From contig CM056383.1 in NCBI GenBank assembly GCA_029718625.1, positions 14,563,066 through 14,627,065 of the forward strand: a DNA stretch of 64,000 nt, written 5' to 3'. Shown piece by piece: positions 48,776 to 60,945 of this stretch. The stretch comes from Synaphobranchus kaupii (Eukaryota > Chordata > Actinopteri > Anguilliformes > Synaphobranchidae). The notes beneath the pieces were generated by a model, which was not told where the DNA came from, made no database searches, and saw only the letters and a program-made list of their open reading frames with translations. Position numbers and translations under genes: made by a program. The first letter of the stretch is position 1. Each line of letters opens with the position of its first letter.

Positions 48776-51700
48776 GCCATTCTACAAAAGTCATGCAAAT
48801 TGCTGTCCCTCTCTGATAAAAGTAAGAAATTGACCAATAAAATCTTTCAATGCTATATAATTCATTAGATCATGTTATGTTTTAATATAATCCAAGATAT
48901 AAATTGCAGTAATAATAGTTACATTTATCCAAAATCAACACTTCCTATTCCTATTGGGAGATGGCTGTCCCCACTATCAACCCTTAAACTGGTGCATTAA
49001 AAAATAATACCCAAAATATTTTTGCCAATTATTTGACTTATTAACAATTATTTGTCTCATTCAATAAAGCATGTGAACTTTTATCAAATATAAGTTCAAA
49101 TAATGCAATCTATTTTGTAATAAATTTTATAATTCAAAAAAACCTATCGAAAAAATGCTGTCCCCAATTTTTACATCACAACCGAAATGTACACTGTTTG
49201 AGTCTGTGCAGTGAACCTGCTTGTAGCCACACACCCCTTTTTTAACCAGTAAATTAGACAGCCTTCATATGAATCAAGGCCACATGGTGAGTAGCTAGAT
49301 TTTAGCGTTTTGATATAATTGTCCTTCAAAGTATGAAAATTAGTCTGTGGTTTTAAGAGACGTCACACCCAAACACCCAAGTTTTCATATTAGAGAAGAA
49401 AAGTTGATTTCATAACTGTAGATTTGATTACCATGTGCTTGCTAAATCTTTTGTTTTGTGGCCGAAATGAGCCAAAATTGTCACAACCGAAACAATCAGT
49501 ACCGAAACAAATGGTATTGTTTTGACAGGCCTGTTTCGGTTGGTGACACTTGTCCGTAAATTCTTATTAAAGACAATAAATAGTGAGACAATCAATGCAC
49601 ATGTACAAACTTCAATTACAAAAAAGTTGGGACAGTGTATAAAATGTAAATAAAAACAGAAAGCAATGATTTGTATTCAATTGAAAACAGTACAAAGACA
49701 AGATATTTCATGTTTTAACTAATCAACTTTATTCTACATTTCATTCTTTATTCAGCTCATTCTACATTTGATGCCTGCAACACCTCCCAAAAAATTTGGG
49801 ACAGGGGCATGTTTACCTTTGTGTTACATCTCCTGTCCTTTTAACAACACTCAGTAATCTTTTGGGAACTACAACACTAATTGTTGTAGTTTTGAAAGCA
49901 GAATTGTTTCCCATTCTTGCTTAATATGAGCTGCTCACCAGTCCGGGGTCTCCATTGTCATATTTTGGGCTTCATAATGCGCCACACGTTTTCAATGGGA
50001 GACAGGTCTGGAATATAGTCTAGCACTCGCACTCTCTGACGACGAAGCCATGCTGTTGTAACACGTGCAGAATGTGGCTTGGCATTGTCTTGCTGAAATA
50101 AGCAGGGATGTCCCTGAAAAAGCGATTGTCTAGATCGCAGCAAATGTTGCTCCAAAATGCATATGTACCCTTCAGCGTTAATGGTGCTTTCACAGATGTG
50201 CAAGTTACCCATACCATGGGCACTAACGCACCCCCATACCATGACAGACGCTGGCTTTTGAACCTTGTGTTGGTAACAATCGAGATGGTCCTTTTCCTCT
50301 TTGGCCGGGAGAACACAACGTCCATTATTTCCAAAAACAATTTGAAAGGTGGACTCGTCGGACCACAGCACACGTTTCCACTTTGTGTCAGTCCATCTCA
50401 GATGAGCCCAGAGAAGTCGGCGGCGTTTCTGGATGTTGTTGACATATGGCATACGCTTTGGGTAGTAGAGTCTTAACTTGCATTTGTAGATGCAGCGACA
50501 AATTGTGTTTACTGACAATGGTTTTCTGAAGTATTCCCGAGCCCATGTGGTTATATTCATTACAGAAGCATGCCGTTTTTAATGTAGTGCTGTCTGAAGG
50601 ATCGAAGGTCACGGGCATTCAATATTGGTTTACGGCCTTCTCTGAATCTTTTACTAATATTATGGACTGTAGATGGTGAAATCCCTAAATTCCTTGCAAT
50701 CGTGTGTTGAGAAACGTTGTTCTTAAACTGTTGGACTATTCGCTCATGCAGTTTTTCACAAAGTGGCGAACCCATCCTTGCTCGTAAACACCCGAGCCTT
50801 TGTGGATGGTCCTTTTATACCCAGTCATGATAGCATGACCTGTCACCTATTCACCTCTTTACCTGTGGAATGTTGCAAACAGGTGTTTTTTGAACATTCC
50901 ACAACCTTCCCAGTCTTTTTTATACCCCTGTCCCAACTTTTTTGGAACGTGTTGCAGGCATCAAATTCAGAATTAGCGTATATTTACAAAAATCAATGAA
51001 GTTGCTTAGGTAAAACATTAAATATCTTTTAAATATTGTTTTCATTTAAATATATAGACAAGAGAATTTACAAATCACTGCTTTCTGCTTTTATTTGCAT
51101 TTTACGTACTGTCCCAACTTTGGAATTCAGGTTTCAGTAAGAGATGTCACAACCGCAACAATGTTTTTTTGTTAAAATTTTGAATAATATGAATAATCAA
51201 TCAAATATCTAAGATATTGTGCTGGTGAGGGTATATATCATTTCATAAATAAGAATCTATCAAATTCATGTGATCAAATCTGTCAATTTTATAGAGAACA
51301 TTTTTACGGAGTTTTCATTAAATTTAATTAATCCAATGTTTTATTTAATTAAAAAATTCAGGGTAATTGATTCAAATTTAACAGCAGTCAAGATTTTTTT
51401 TCAAAAATGTCATTTTCAAAGGGGTGAATTAAACTTATCAATTGGGTAATTTTATTTCAAAAGCAGGGTTTACACCATGTTTCAGTTATACATATTTAGG
51501 AGCAGTCAGTAAATTCATCCTTATTCTGAAAAAAATACATGTGATTGCACTGTACATCTAGTATATTTATGTATCTCAGATAAAGTGTAACACATACATT
51601 ATAAAAGAATTTTGCAAAAAGAATACAAATTTACACTTTTCTCCAACCCTCAATTTGCATGACTTCTGTAGAATGGCCCATATATATATATGCTTTTATA

Positions 51701-54700
51701 CCTTTGTGAAAGAGACAGCCCTCATTGCCCTCAACCTGACTTGCTACAGCTGATGCCCTGCTGTATCATGGGATGATCATTGAAACCATAGATACCTAAA
51801 TATTCCTTAATTTTATTTGATTCAATAATTCAATTCAATTCAATTTTATTTGTAGAGAGGCAGCTTGTTACAGAGCCACTGTCACAAAGATGCTTTAGAG
51901 AAGCACAGGAAATGGGACAAATTTGGCAAGACTGAGCCAGAACCCCCAAAAATCCAGCGATGGAAAAAAATCCCCAGTGGCAATAAGGATTGCTATCATC
52001 TAAGAATATTTACAATATAGTTATGTGGCAAAAGAATAAGAAATAAGTCTAAAAATATGCTTGTGTGTGTGTGTGTGTTTGTGTGTCTGTGTGCGTGTGA
52101 GACAAAACTGCCTTACCATGCCAGCACATGAAACCATTCATCAGTCAACCATTAATCTAAATACATAATTCCTCATCACATTTAACTGACTTCCAGAGCC
52201 GCAGGGATATTCTGCAAAAGCTCATTGTCTGTATGAGAAGACAGGGCTCAGGTTCAAAGTGAATAGCCAAATAAGCATTTCAAGTATGGCCATTCATTTC
52301 AATAATGTTGCGCAGTGTAGCGATTGGGGTAACAGAACTAATCACTGTGCCCAGGCTGTAGTGTATATTTAAAAGGAGGCGTTGTCTGCTGTCTCCACGT
52401 TAATGGAGTTGACTTCTAACCGAGCATCCACTAACAATCTTAAAATGTGGGCCTCGCCATGTAAAAACCTTCAATAAGAGGGATTACTTGCTCCATTTAA
52501 GTTATCTCCTGAAAAAATGCATGGGTTTGACATGTTTTATACGGCCCTTTGTCGAACCCCTTTTAGAAGCCCATTCATTTGTACTTGCAAACATGAGTGA
52601 ACAGGGCTACAGGATAAAGCGATAGGTTTCAACATTTATCAGGTATGTGGGGAAAGCTTACGTGCACCTGCGCTATAGGGCAGCCTGTGTCGTTTTTATT
52701 AAAGACATAGTTAAATCTACAAATGAAATGGTTTAATACAGGGAAGCCCTTTATTCAGACAATTATTTTCTGAATAATTTCAACCAGTGTATGAACTGTT
52801 TAAACTGATGAGAAAGAATAATGAGAAAGGTAATTGTTCTTTAAATAAACAAGTTTTGTGACCCTCTACTTGTGGTATCATGTATCTCTTGCAGTTGTGT
52901 TTCTTCATGTGCTTGTAGTACTCAGACCAACCACGTTCTCTAGGTATCTAGGCTTATAAAGATTGCGCTTTTAAAATGATCATTATATATGGTCTTTATG
53001 CAAGACAGTGTTCTATTCGTGCAGTTGGATCTACAGACATCTTCATTTAAACCTTGGCAGTTCAGCTGTTTTTTTTAAATTTTTTTTATTTTTATAGTCA
53101 TTGCTCTCTCTGTTTTAAGTTTGTACATGTATTCAAAACAAAGTATCCTCATGTTTATTCAGTGATGCAGCGCTCCATCATTTATGACGATTGTTTAGCA
53201 TAACTTATTGTCTGGATTTCGGTTATAGTTTTGGCACTTTTTAACAGACTCATTTAATTGCGGAATTTTATAGCTTTTAGGGGCTAGGTCGTTTATGCTT
53301 GGGTTTCAGACACTGTTGAGAGAAAAGTCAGTGTTTATGCTTTGTGGGTCAGGTCCGGTACAACTGCATTTTTCTTTCTTTTTTACAACTTTCGTTCCCC
53401 CCGCTCTCTAAATGGCTCACTCGTAGGAGTGCTTTTTGTGACCCTCTGCCTTAAAAAACATTTCCTTTTGGACTGTTGTTTTTAAGGTTTCTCTCTCAGA
53501 GATATGGCACTCCTTGGAATCCATTTTGACAGGAGCTCCACTCACGGCATTCTGGAGCGTTTAACCTGGCTCTGCCCCTTTTATGCCTCTCTTTTGAATG
53601 TTCCTCTCAGATGGGGGTCTGCAGGGATTCACTCTTTACCTTGTTTGCAGCCCCATTCTTGGCCAGTAAATGCAACCGTTTCTCATCTCTACCTGAGGCC
53701 TTGTATTGTCCTTGGCTACAGAAGGCAAAGCCCGCCCATTAATTTGATCTAAAATGTGATGTTTGTTGTCTTGCGGCAATTGAATTCTACTCATCCATTC
53801 CAAATGTGCCTCAAATACAATTTTCCTCATCCGTGAAAGGTACTAAAGTTGTGTGATATGCCAGCATCTGGGAGAGGAGGTAAAACAGCAAGGTTCAGAT
53901 TTAGAGAAGAAATGCCTCATAAACATGTTTCATGCTAGCAAGGAATTATAAATGTGAATGTGTTATAGATTTGCCCTCTCTGACGGAAGCTGACCTTGTT
54001 GTTGTCCATGATATTATATATTAAGCACTGTATGAATCACCTGCAGTAACATTGCCATGATGACATTGATAATTCAGTTTTACACAGATCAGACAGTGAG
54101 CCGAAATATTTAATCAATTGCATCCATTCATAATTTTGTGTATGATGTCCTTTAGCTCATTTTATTAGAATAATCTCATTCTATGTTCTGGATTCTGGAA
54201 TAATAATATTAAAAAGGTATGTCATTGCATTGTACTAGCCTACAATAAGAATAAACAAACTCCAAAATTGAATATGGGTAAAATCCACTTTTGGGATATG
54301 ATGTAATTGCTACAGATGTTTGTTTATGGAAAAAAAATGTTGGATTGTAAATGTAACAATTCTGTATATACGTTTATTTTTTCTTCTAATTTCAGGCCGC
54401 CATCAAAGGTGAATATCTGAACAAAGCAAAAATAGCAGATGGAGGCAAGAAACTGAGGTATGCCTGGAAATCGGTGGTTATTAGAAACCTGGGAGGGTGG
54501 ATCGGGATGGAACAGATCTGAATAAAAATAACATGGCCAGCATTCCTGTGGCCACTGAAAATAAAATGCTTCCTTCGATTTAAAAAATGTGGGCAAATCA
54601 TGGAAAATACTGCAGAGTCACAAAAAAGTCTCCTTAGATTATTGAAGTCTTAGACTACAGTTATTTATAATTAATTTTTACATCTGTCCTTCATTCTAAC

Positions 54701-56828
54701 TGGTTGACTTAATGCCCTTTGGCATCTAGTATTGTTAGCATATAGATATTGCTAAACAGCCCAGCCTTGCTGTGCCCAGCCCAGGCTTGCAACATGCAGC
54801 ACGGGTATCTTAGGAATGGCATTTTCTTCCAAGTGTCTTCACATATGTGCATTTATGGAGAAAATTTATAAATAAATAGTATTTTGCTCTGCTCAATTAT
54901 TTTGCCCTGTTTAATTTTAAAGCGTGTTCAATGTTTCTGAAGTGTTTTTGGCTATTTCATAGAAGACTATGTATGTATCTTTGTCAAAATATGTTTAACT
55001 GCAGGGCTTCCTAAGAACACTATGGATTACACACTGTTGCAAACGAGCTCCCCCCTCCCATCTAATGCATTACTAATAGTATCAAATGGTTGTCAACTCA
55101 TGGAAGGATAAAATGTATTTTCCACTGGCTGCTATTTAAAATGAGAAGCATTTTTAGTAAAAACATTCATTAATGATCACCATTTCCCAACGAACATCAT
55201 CTTTAGTTTGAGCTAAAGCTAATACTGCAGAGGATGTTAGAGGAAGTTAACACATTCAGTGATCTCTGAATTTTTATCTAATCCCTGTTTTTAGCATAAA
55301 ATATCTTTCTTTTCAAAGAACAGATGCATATTTCCTTTTCTGTTCCACCCAAAAATAAAGATCATCAAGCATCAAGTCATATTAGCATTCCGTGTCCCTG
55401 ACAGCAATGTCTCTCTTATCTTGCCTGGAGGTTAAAGATGTAATAATCTGCCCTGAAAAGCCTTAGTCATTAACAGAGAGGGCAGCTCTGTGCTATCTAG
55501 AAGGCCTTAACTTCTGTTCATCGTAATCCTTCTACTAATCAAGGGGAGATTGTGTTTGTCAGACGCTAACAGAACTTATCGGTCTTAAATTAATGTAAAA
55601 TAAAAGATCAGTGATTACAAACTTCAGATCAGCAATGAATAGTGTAAACATGTATGAAATTACTTGTCCAAATACCAGGAAGAGATGTCACAATAGGACA
55701 GAAACGGACTCAGGATAAGAGCCAATCAGCCTCCAATTGGGATCAGAGCTTTCTGCTTTGACCTACTTAGATAGATCTTCCTCTGCATTGCTGCCAAGGG
55801 TACTGGACGTGATGAAATAAAGACCAAAGTGTGTGTTTGGGCAATCCAAGCAGTTATCAGTCCGCATTGGAATGGCTGAGTTTGCTGAGTGCGTTTTGTG
55901 TCTAGCCCCACCCTCTGGTATTTATTTATTTTCAAATGCATATGCATGAGCAAAGTTAATTTTGTACCGTCATAAAGTAAGATTTAGAATTCATCTTTTT
56001 TTAAATGGCATCCACATGTGCCCCCTAATGTTACTTAAAAAAGTGTGTATGTGTATGTATTATGTGTGTGTCTCAGTAATGTTATAATACTTTATGAAGG
56101 CTTGTACATGGAACTATATAGGTACTTTTTAAGGTGGCCTTAAGCGTTCAACATTTATAAATACTTGTGCCCACTGCTTTATGTTGCTTCCATGCAGGAT
56201 CCTTTCATGAAAAATTTGGTGACTTACAGTATATCATATTATGTTTTGTTGCCTTACATCATAAATATTATCCATAAATTATCACTAAATTGTATTTGCA
56301 TGCCTTTTTTCATAGGAAGAACTGGACCTCCACGTGGGTTGTCCTTGAGGTTAACCAGCTGCTGTTTTACAAAGAAAGCAAGCAAGAGGCTTTATCAAAT
56401 CTGGTAAGTAGAATGTTTCCCAAACTTTTTTGGATTTTGACTTGATATCCATTTGTGTGATTTTTTGTCAGATATCATGCACCTACGTATATACTATGAC
56501 AAATGGGTTATCCACAGATTTACTACTTCTGACCAGTCAGAATTACTACTGACAAATGGGGTGGTGGTGGGGGATGCATTTTGAAAAACTTTCCTGATCA
56601 AGATATGGGGTTCATTTTTGACAACCCTCTGCAGACCTCTCTGCTCATTACCTGTGATCCATTTTCAGTGTGTGTGTGTCTGTGTGTGTGTGTGTGTGTG
56701 TGTTTGCCATTGCCATGCAGCACAGACAACCTCATGTCTTAGTCTTAAAGTGTGTTTTTGTGTTAACAGAAAGCCACACTCTACAGCTCACCGACTAATC
56801 CTCAGTATGAAAACGCACACTATTGATG

Positions 56829-56864
<36 letters not shown>

Positions 56865-57249
56865 ATCTCTCTCTCCCTGCCCCCCCCTTATAATCACTCT
56901 CTCTGTCTCTTTATCTTTCTCTCTCATGGCAGCACAAGGTAATTTCACAGTGTAACCTTGTACCTTGTGTTAAACAAGCTATTTAGGAGAGGTACATCTC
57001 CTCATCTCCTACAGAGTGTAGGGCAAACAGACAGTCATGTTAACACTCTGAGTAGATTACATCAGGGTCCCTGAGGGACGGGGGGGTCACCGTGACAGTC
57101 CCAGGAACAGTCAGACAGTTGATAACCCAAGGGGAGGCACCGCAGCTCACCTTATAACGACAGCAGGGAAACACGCTCACCTCCATTTTTCAGAGAGGAG
57201 GAGGCGAGAGGTCCCGTGAGCTGTGGAGGATGATAATGCAGGCTCAGTG

Positions 57250-57296
<47 letters not shown>

Positions 57297-60200
57297 GGTG
57301 GGGGGTGAGATAAGCTATTCAGTGTCTGTCATCTTTCCTCTTGCCTGGCATACATGAGGATGTAGTACAGTAATGGCAGCTTCTGTTCTAACCACCTGAC
57401 AGGTAGTGGGGGAAAGAGCGCGGCAGACCTGAGTCACAATCTCTTACGCTTACAGCTCGCGAATGGACTGGGGGTTTCCCCCCTTTTGGCTTTCCTTCTC
57501 TTCCTTCCTGTCTCTTGTTTTAGAGTACTGTTTTGGTTCAACAGGGTTTACGATTCTGAATGGGTTTAATAGCTAATGTTGCGTCACCCGCTTTATTTCT
57601 CTTATCCTGAATAGCTTGTATAGCCAGCATAGCTACAGCACAGCATAGCTAAAAGCGTATGTTCTACTTCTCAAGTAAAGTAGGTAGGGTGTCAGCTCAA
57701 GGGCGCAATGGCAGTAACCCGCTGGGGATTTGGACCTGCAATCTTCTGGTTCCATAACGACCTACAAACGTACAAGTGTCACATTTACATTACATTGTGA
57801 GTCACTCAAGATAAGAGTGTTTGCTAAATTCATGCAATGTAATTCAACGTAATTTGGTAGAGTGAGAAAATGCATTTGATTTGTTCTCACATGTGATTGA
57901 CAGCACAGTGTAGCACCTCCAACCTTGTGGTACTCTCTCCCATCACTACTTACTCTCCAAAATACAAACACTCCCCGTCCAGCATGAGGCAACGGCAGGG
58001 GAGTGCAAGTGAATCTTACATCTTAAATTAATCTCAAAACTCTAAGCTTTTGGAAAAAAAATGGAAGAAACAATTGATTGATAAATAAACAAATTAATAG
58101 CGAAACGCAGTGCAAGTTCTGGACCAAATCGGTCCAAGACGTCCTTTCTGGGAAGCGAGACGAGATGTGAGGCGATGACGGTTACGGTCAACGCCCTCGC
58201 GTGGAAGGTGATCTGTTAAGGTCTGCCGGCCGGCTGGCCGCCATTTCCAGGAAATGAGTAAAATCAACTTTGACGTTCGCTAGGCCTGCATTCCTGGCAC
58301 AGCAGCCTCCCGCTGGCTGAGTGAACGGATCTAATTAGCCTTCGAGCTGATTTCCTTCTCTTGTAAAATGAGATGATGTCAATGTTCTGACACCGGCTAC
58401 AGATCAATAAGTGACATTTACTTTTCTACATATTTATCCGTTGAATGCTGCAGATGTCAAATTGATTGTGAACTGTTCCTTATAGGGTATTACTCTTAAA
58501 TGTTGTAATTTAAACTGCGTGTTGTGAAAATCACTGCTATTATTATCAGTATTGATGTACTGAACTATTATTGATGTGTTACAGATATAATTGACCTCTT
58601 TGCGATGTTAAATGAATGGTACTAACAAGAACTACATCATGCGCATGTGTGTCTAAGCAGATGAAAATGTCTCTCATTTCATTTGATGTTAACACTTAAT
58701 AAGTTTTCTTTCTTGGGTCTTCTCAGTCATATCAGGCAAATATAATTATCTTTGATATAGTGCGTTGGAGATCATCCCATCAAAAAGCAATCAAAATGTT
58801 TACCAGCATGTGAAGATGTATAATTCTCACGATTTTAATCCCTCTGGTCTCTGATGTAGCTTGCCTGGAAAAAACAGCGGTCTCTGGGGTGAGCTTTTAA
58901 TGAAGGACAGAGCAATTTTCAAAGGCTTTCACTTTTGATTTCCGCTTAGAGAGGTCTTCGGGAGTCATGTTGCGAGTAACTTTCCAATATCGTTCAATTT
59001 GAATAAGGCTGTGTTAAAGCTGTAGCAAGGCCCGAGGAAGTCTTCCAGTTGAAGGGCTGCCTATGTGTAAATAAAAAGCGCAAAAGCTAGTGGTTGGTAA
59101 TCGATTGTATTTTAAAAAAACGAAGCTGAGATACATCATACATATGCACATCTAATCTGATTCACTGATACAAATTTTAAAAAATAATAATGATTAAAGT
59201 TTAAAGCCGAGTGATTCTGCATTGTCCCTGCTGTTTCCAGCTCATACACCACTAGTACTGGACTCCTTGACCCACTCATGACTTGTCCATGAAGCTCATT
59301 TCTGAACTGACTCACTGCTGGTCATGTTTACTGCGTGGTCATAAGTGGTTTTACTACCAACTCTTTGATTCAGGTGTTTTCACTGTTAATCAGCACTTAA
59401 TCCATCAGTTAAAGCAGTTAGACCCACCTGGTTTCTTGGGTCTGAACTGGTCGCCGATTTTCAGGTGAAAATAGAGATCAGCAGACCGTGTGGCTCTCCA
59501 GTGCTGATAGAGGGCACAGGCGCTGTAATAAGCTGTAGATGATAGCCAATCTACAGTACTCTCAGTATGATGCCCTCAAAGAACATCACAGGGTTAATGT
59601 AATGTTTGATCTGACATTTTGAACATGCATTTCATATATAATGGGCAAAATTGCACTTATTACCTTTAGGAACTTGACAGCCGTTTTGGCTCAGAATAAG
59701 TCATATATACCAAAATTCTCTTTGGAAAAGTGTACCGATAATAAACAGCTGACCAGTTGTGTGTGTATCCACGCAAACCTGTTTATATTGCAAAAGAAGG
59801 GCGTCTTACACTCTTCCCAAGTGTTTATTTAGACATAAAATATTTCTCCTGGCCCTTTGGAAACGCTGGTGTATCCAAGAGTTAATATAAATCACTAAAT
59901 GGAAAGCCAGTCTTTCAACAACGTGGAGCACTGTGGAGACGTGTTAAGTGCGGTGTACAAGTATGTTCCCGTGCTATTTTGATGTCGACAGTGTGGAATT
60001 CCATTTGGATTTCTCCGTGGGATTAATGTGAATCGGTGTTGATATCGATCGGTGGCTTGGCGATTCGGATATGCCCAGAAATGCTGACTTTAAGAGCACA
60101 TTCCAGCTGCTTTCAAGTATAACAGCGCTTTAAAAACGCACTCTTTGAAAATGCATGTCATGTGTCACAATCTCCTCCGTCATCTGGGATTTGCGAATAC

Positions 60201-60945
60201 CACAGCATTGTGGAAAGCGTGCCTGCCTGTGCTCCCCGAAATTACCGAATCATGTTCAGAGCACGCAATGTGAAAACCCTTCATTCTTGTTTTTTATTTA
60301 TGCTTCCCTGTATGTGTATTAGCAGAAAATACACGACTAGTTTATTTGTATTTATACGCACTTCCGACGTATTAGCTACAGTGTGTCTCGAGATTGCTTT
60401 TTCAAAAAAAAGATTGAAGAACAGACTCATTTAGTTGAACAATTACCAGCATTCCTACAATAAATTTAAAAAAGCTTTTCATGCAGTCTGTTGCTGATAC
60501 TTCAACTGTGACTAATGCATTATAATAATATTAAGCTTTAAGTTGAGACTAACACCCAATAAATTAAAGGACTGAGCACATGTTCAAATTTATTTTTGAC
60601 TTATAAACCCAAGACTGAACCATAAAATGAAACCAGTCTTCCATTTCCTCTTATGTGTTGATTTCTTACTGGTTGAGGGTGACTGAAAACTGAACTTCGT
60701 TCTTCCCTCTGCTTCTTCATTTGTGCCTCTTTTTCAGGCGACTAATTTGTTGCCTTTCACCTTCATATTTGTACATATTTATGACGGTGTAATCCAAACA
60801 CCCCCTTTCTCTGCCTAATGCAGGGTATGGTATTTTCTCTTCTTGTGTTCTTCAGAAGCCGGGATGCAAGCAAGAAGGCATCGATCTCTGCGGGGCTTTC
60901 GTCGAATGGACGTCGGACAAGTCCAGCAGGAAGAACGTCTTTCAG
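39844..60945 (+). CDS. arhgap15: Rho GTPase-activating protein 15, 5' part (five coding exons, continues beyond window)
   Basis: ARHGAP15 is a cytosolic, membrane-recruited GAP that turns off Rac1 and is mainly expressed in blood cells. Its PH domain binds phosphoinositides and its C-terminal RhoGAP domain speeds GTP hydrolysis. Coding exons here: 39844-39999, 48446-48511, 54396-54457, 56316-56403, 60856-60945, all with GT/AG borders and joining phases, giving residues 1-154. Conserved blocks: [65 protein letters not shown] and SSRKNVFQ. The PH domain starts near residue 78 and is incomplete; the next exon expected (about 30 residues of PH) was not found before 64000. The human protein has 475 residues, so about two thirds lies outside. 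Same order and strand as human KYNU-ARHGAP15. Confidence 0.95.
40933..41165. repeat. (GT)n and (TAA)n microsatellites
   Basis: A GT run of about 37 units (40933-41007) and, after 100 bp, a TAA run with one TGA interruption (41113-41165). Confidence 0.95.
45004..45110. repeat. Tandem duplication of a C-rich block
   Basis: 'tgataaaaccttgagccc', a C run, 'acacacac' and 'actttcaccagcta' occur twice in a row, the second copy a few bases shorter. Confidence 0.9.
47698..47845 (-). repeat. tRNA-derived SINE, minus strand, partial
   Basis: Inverse of the 35961-36158 family: 'catttatacagctggatat', 'gaagcaattcaggtgaagta', 'ccttgctcaagg' and the complement of a B box (GGAATCAAACC, 47792-47802). Diverged, with the terminal tail missing or degraded. 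Confidence 0.75.
48071..48262. mobile_element. 192-bp palindromic MITE
   Basis: The ends are CAGAGGTGGAAATCCAGGGG and CCCCTGGATTTCCACCTCTG, continuing inward as 'acataaagtaaa' and its inverse. CAGAGGTGGAAA is a hAT-style end. No target duplication is evident. Confidence 0.9.
48446..48511 (+). CDS. arhgap15: arhgap15 coding exon (residues 53-74)
   Basis: Acceptor 'ctgccttgatgcag', donor GTGAGT. Encodes [20 protein letters not shown], matching human ISRHRRNHSQH. Phase 0 at both ends. Confidence 0.93.
48704..48773. repeat. (TA)n microsatellite
   Basis: About 35 TA units, ending at the left border of the next transposon; a short TA stretch also follows its right border (51680-51690). Confidence 0.95.
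49613..51131 (-). mobile_element. Tc1-like transposon, minus strand, decayed
   Basis: The ends share 'aagttgggacagt' (about 49624) and its inverse 'actgtcccaactt' (about 51108), with diverged outermost bases. The length is typical for Tc1. It carries the transposase remnant listed separately. Confidence 0.9.
49958..50775 (-). pseudogene. Tc1-like transposase remnant
   Basis: On the minus strand, a first frame (50775-50560) begins [14 protein letters not shown] and has the helix-turn-helix part [20 protein letters not shown], then breaks. A second frame (50560-49958) holds [26 protein letters not shown] and PIENVW, so all three DDE residues are present. It then stops at 'IMKPKI', short of the usual C-terminal 60 or so residues. 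The frame break and early stop make it inactive. Confidence 0.93.
51825..51995 (-). repeat. LINE-type 3' end, minus strand
   Basis: 'aattcaattcaattcaattt' at one edge, followed by 'tatttgtagagaggcagctt', 'gtcacaaagatgctttagag' and 'aatccccagtggcaata', resembles the inverted 3' end common to a fish LINE/SINE family. Family not named. Confidence 0.5.
51996..54395 (+). other. arhgap15 intron, right part
   Basis: A/T-rich with a short GT repeat near 52060-52095. No exon or structured element recognised. Confidence 0.5.
54396..54457 (+). CDS. arhgap15: arhgap15 coding exon (residues 75-94), start of PH domain
   Basis: Acceptor 'ttctaatttcag', donor GTATGC. Encodes [20 protein letters not shown] plus two bases of an Arg codon; human has [18 protein letters not shown]. 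First beta strand of the PH domain. Confidence 0.94.
54458..56315 (+). other. arhgap15 intron
   Basis: No repeat family or exon recognised. A short GT-rich stretch lies near 56042-56075. Confidence 0.5.
56316..56403 (+). CDS. arhgap15: arhgap15 coding exon (residues 95-124), PH domain
   Basis: Acceptor 'ttttttcatag', donor GTAAGT. Encodes [20 protein letters not shown] and SKQEALSN; the conserved PH-domain W is in STWVVL. Confidence 0.95.
56404..60855 (+). other. arhgap15 intron, 4.4 kb
   Basis: Contains GT repeats (56668-56703, 57252-57295), a CT repeat (56829-56872) and, at about 57797-57845, a degraded SINE/LINE tail ('aagataagagtgtttgctaa'). No exon found. Confidence 0.55.
60856..60945 (+). 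CDS. arhgap15: arhgap15 coding exon (residues 125-154), PH domain
   Basis: Acceptor 'gtgttcttcag', donor GTTGGA (weak after GT). Encodes [20 protein letters not shown] and SSRKNVFQ; human has [21 protein letters not shown]. Phase 0. Confidence 0.94.

Larger units (their letters stand above)
48774..51679. mobile_element. 2.9-kb element inserted in a TA microsatellite, host of a Tc1-like element
   Basis: The ends are GGGCCATTCTACAAAAGTCAT and its near-inverse ATGACTTCTGTAGAATGGCCC, with 'gcaaattg'/'caatttgc' further in, each bordered by TA repeats. Inside, 'tcacaaccgaaa'-like motifs recur (49180, 49480, inverted 49540, 51148), as does 'gctgtccc' (48801, 48963, 49158). No transposase of its own is visible. 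Without the inner element it would be about 1.4 kb. Confidence 0.85.
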
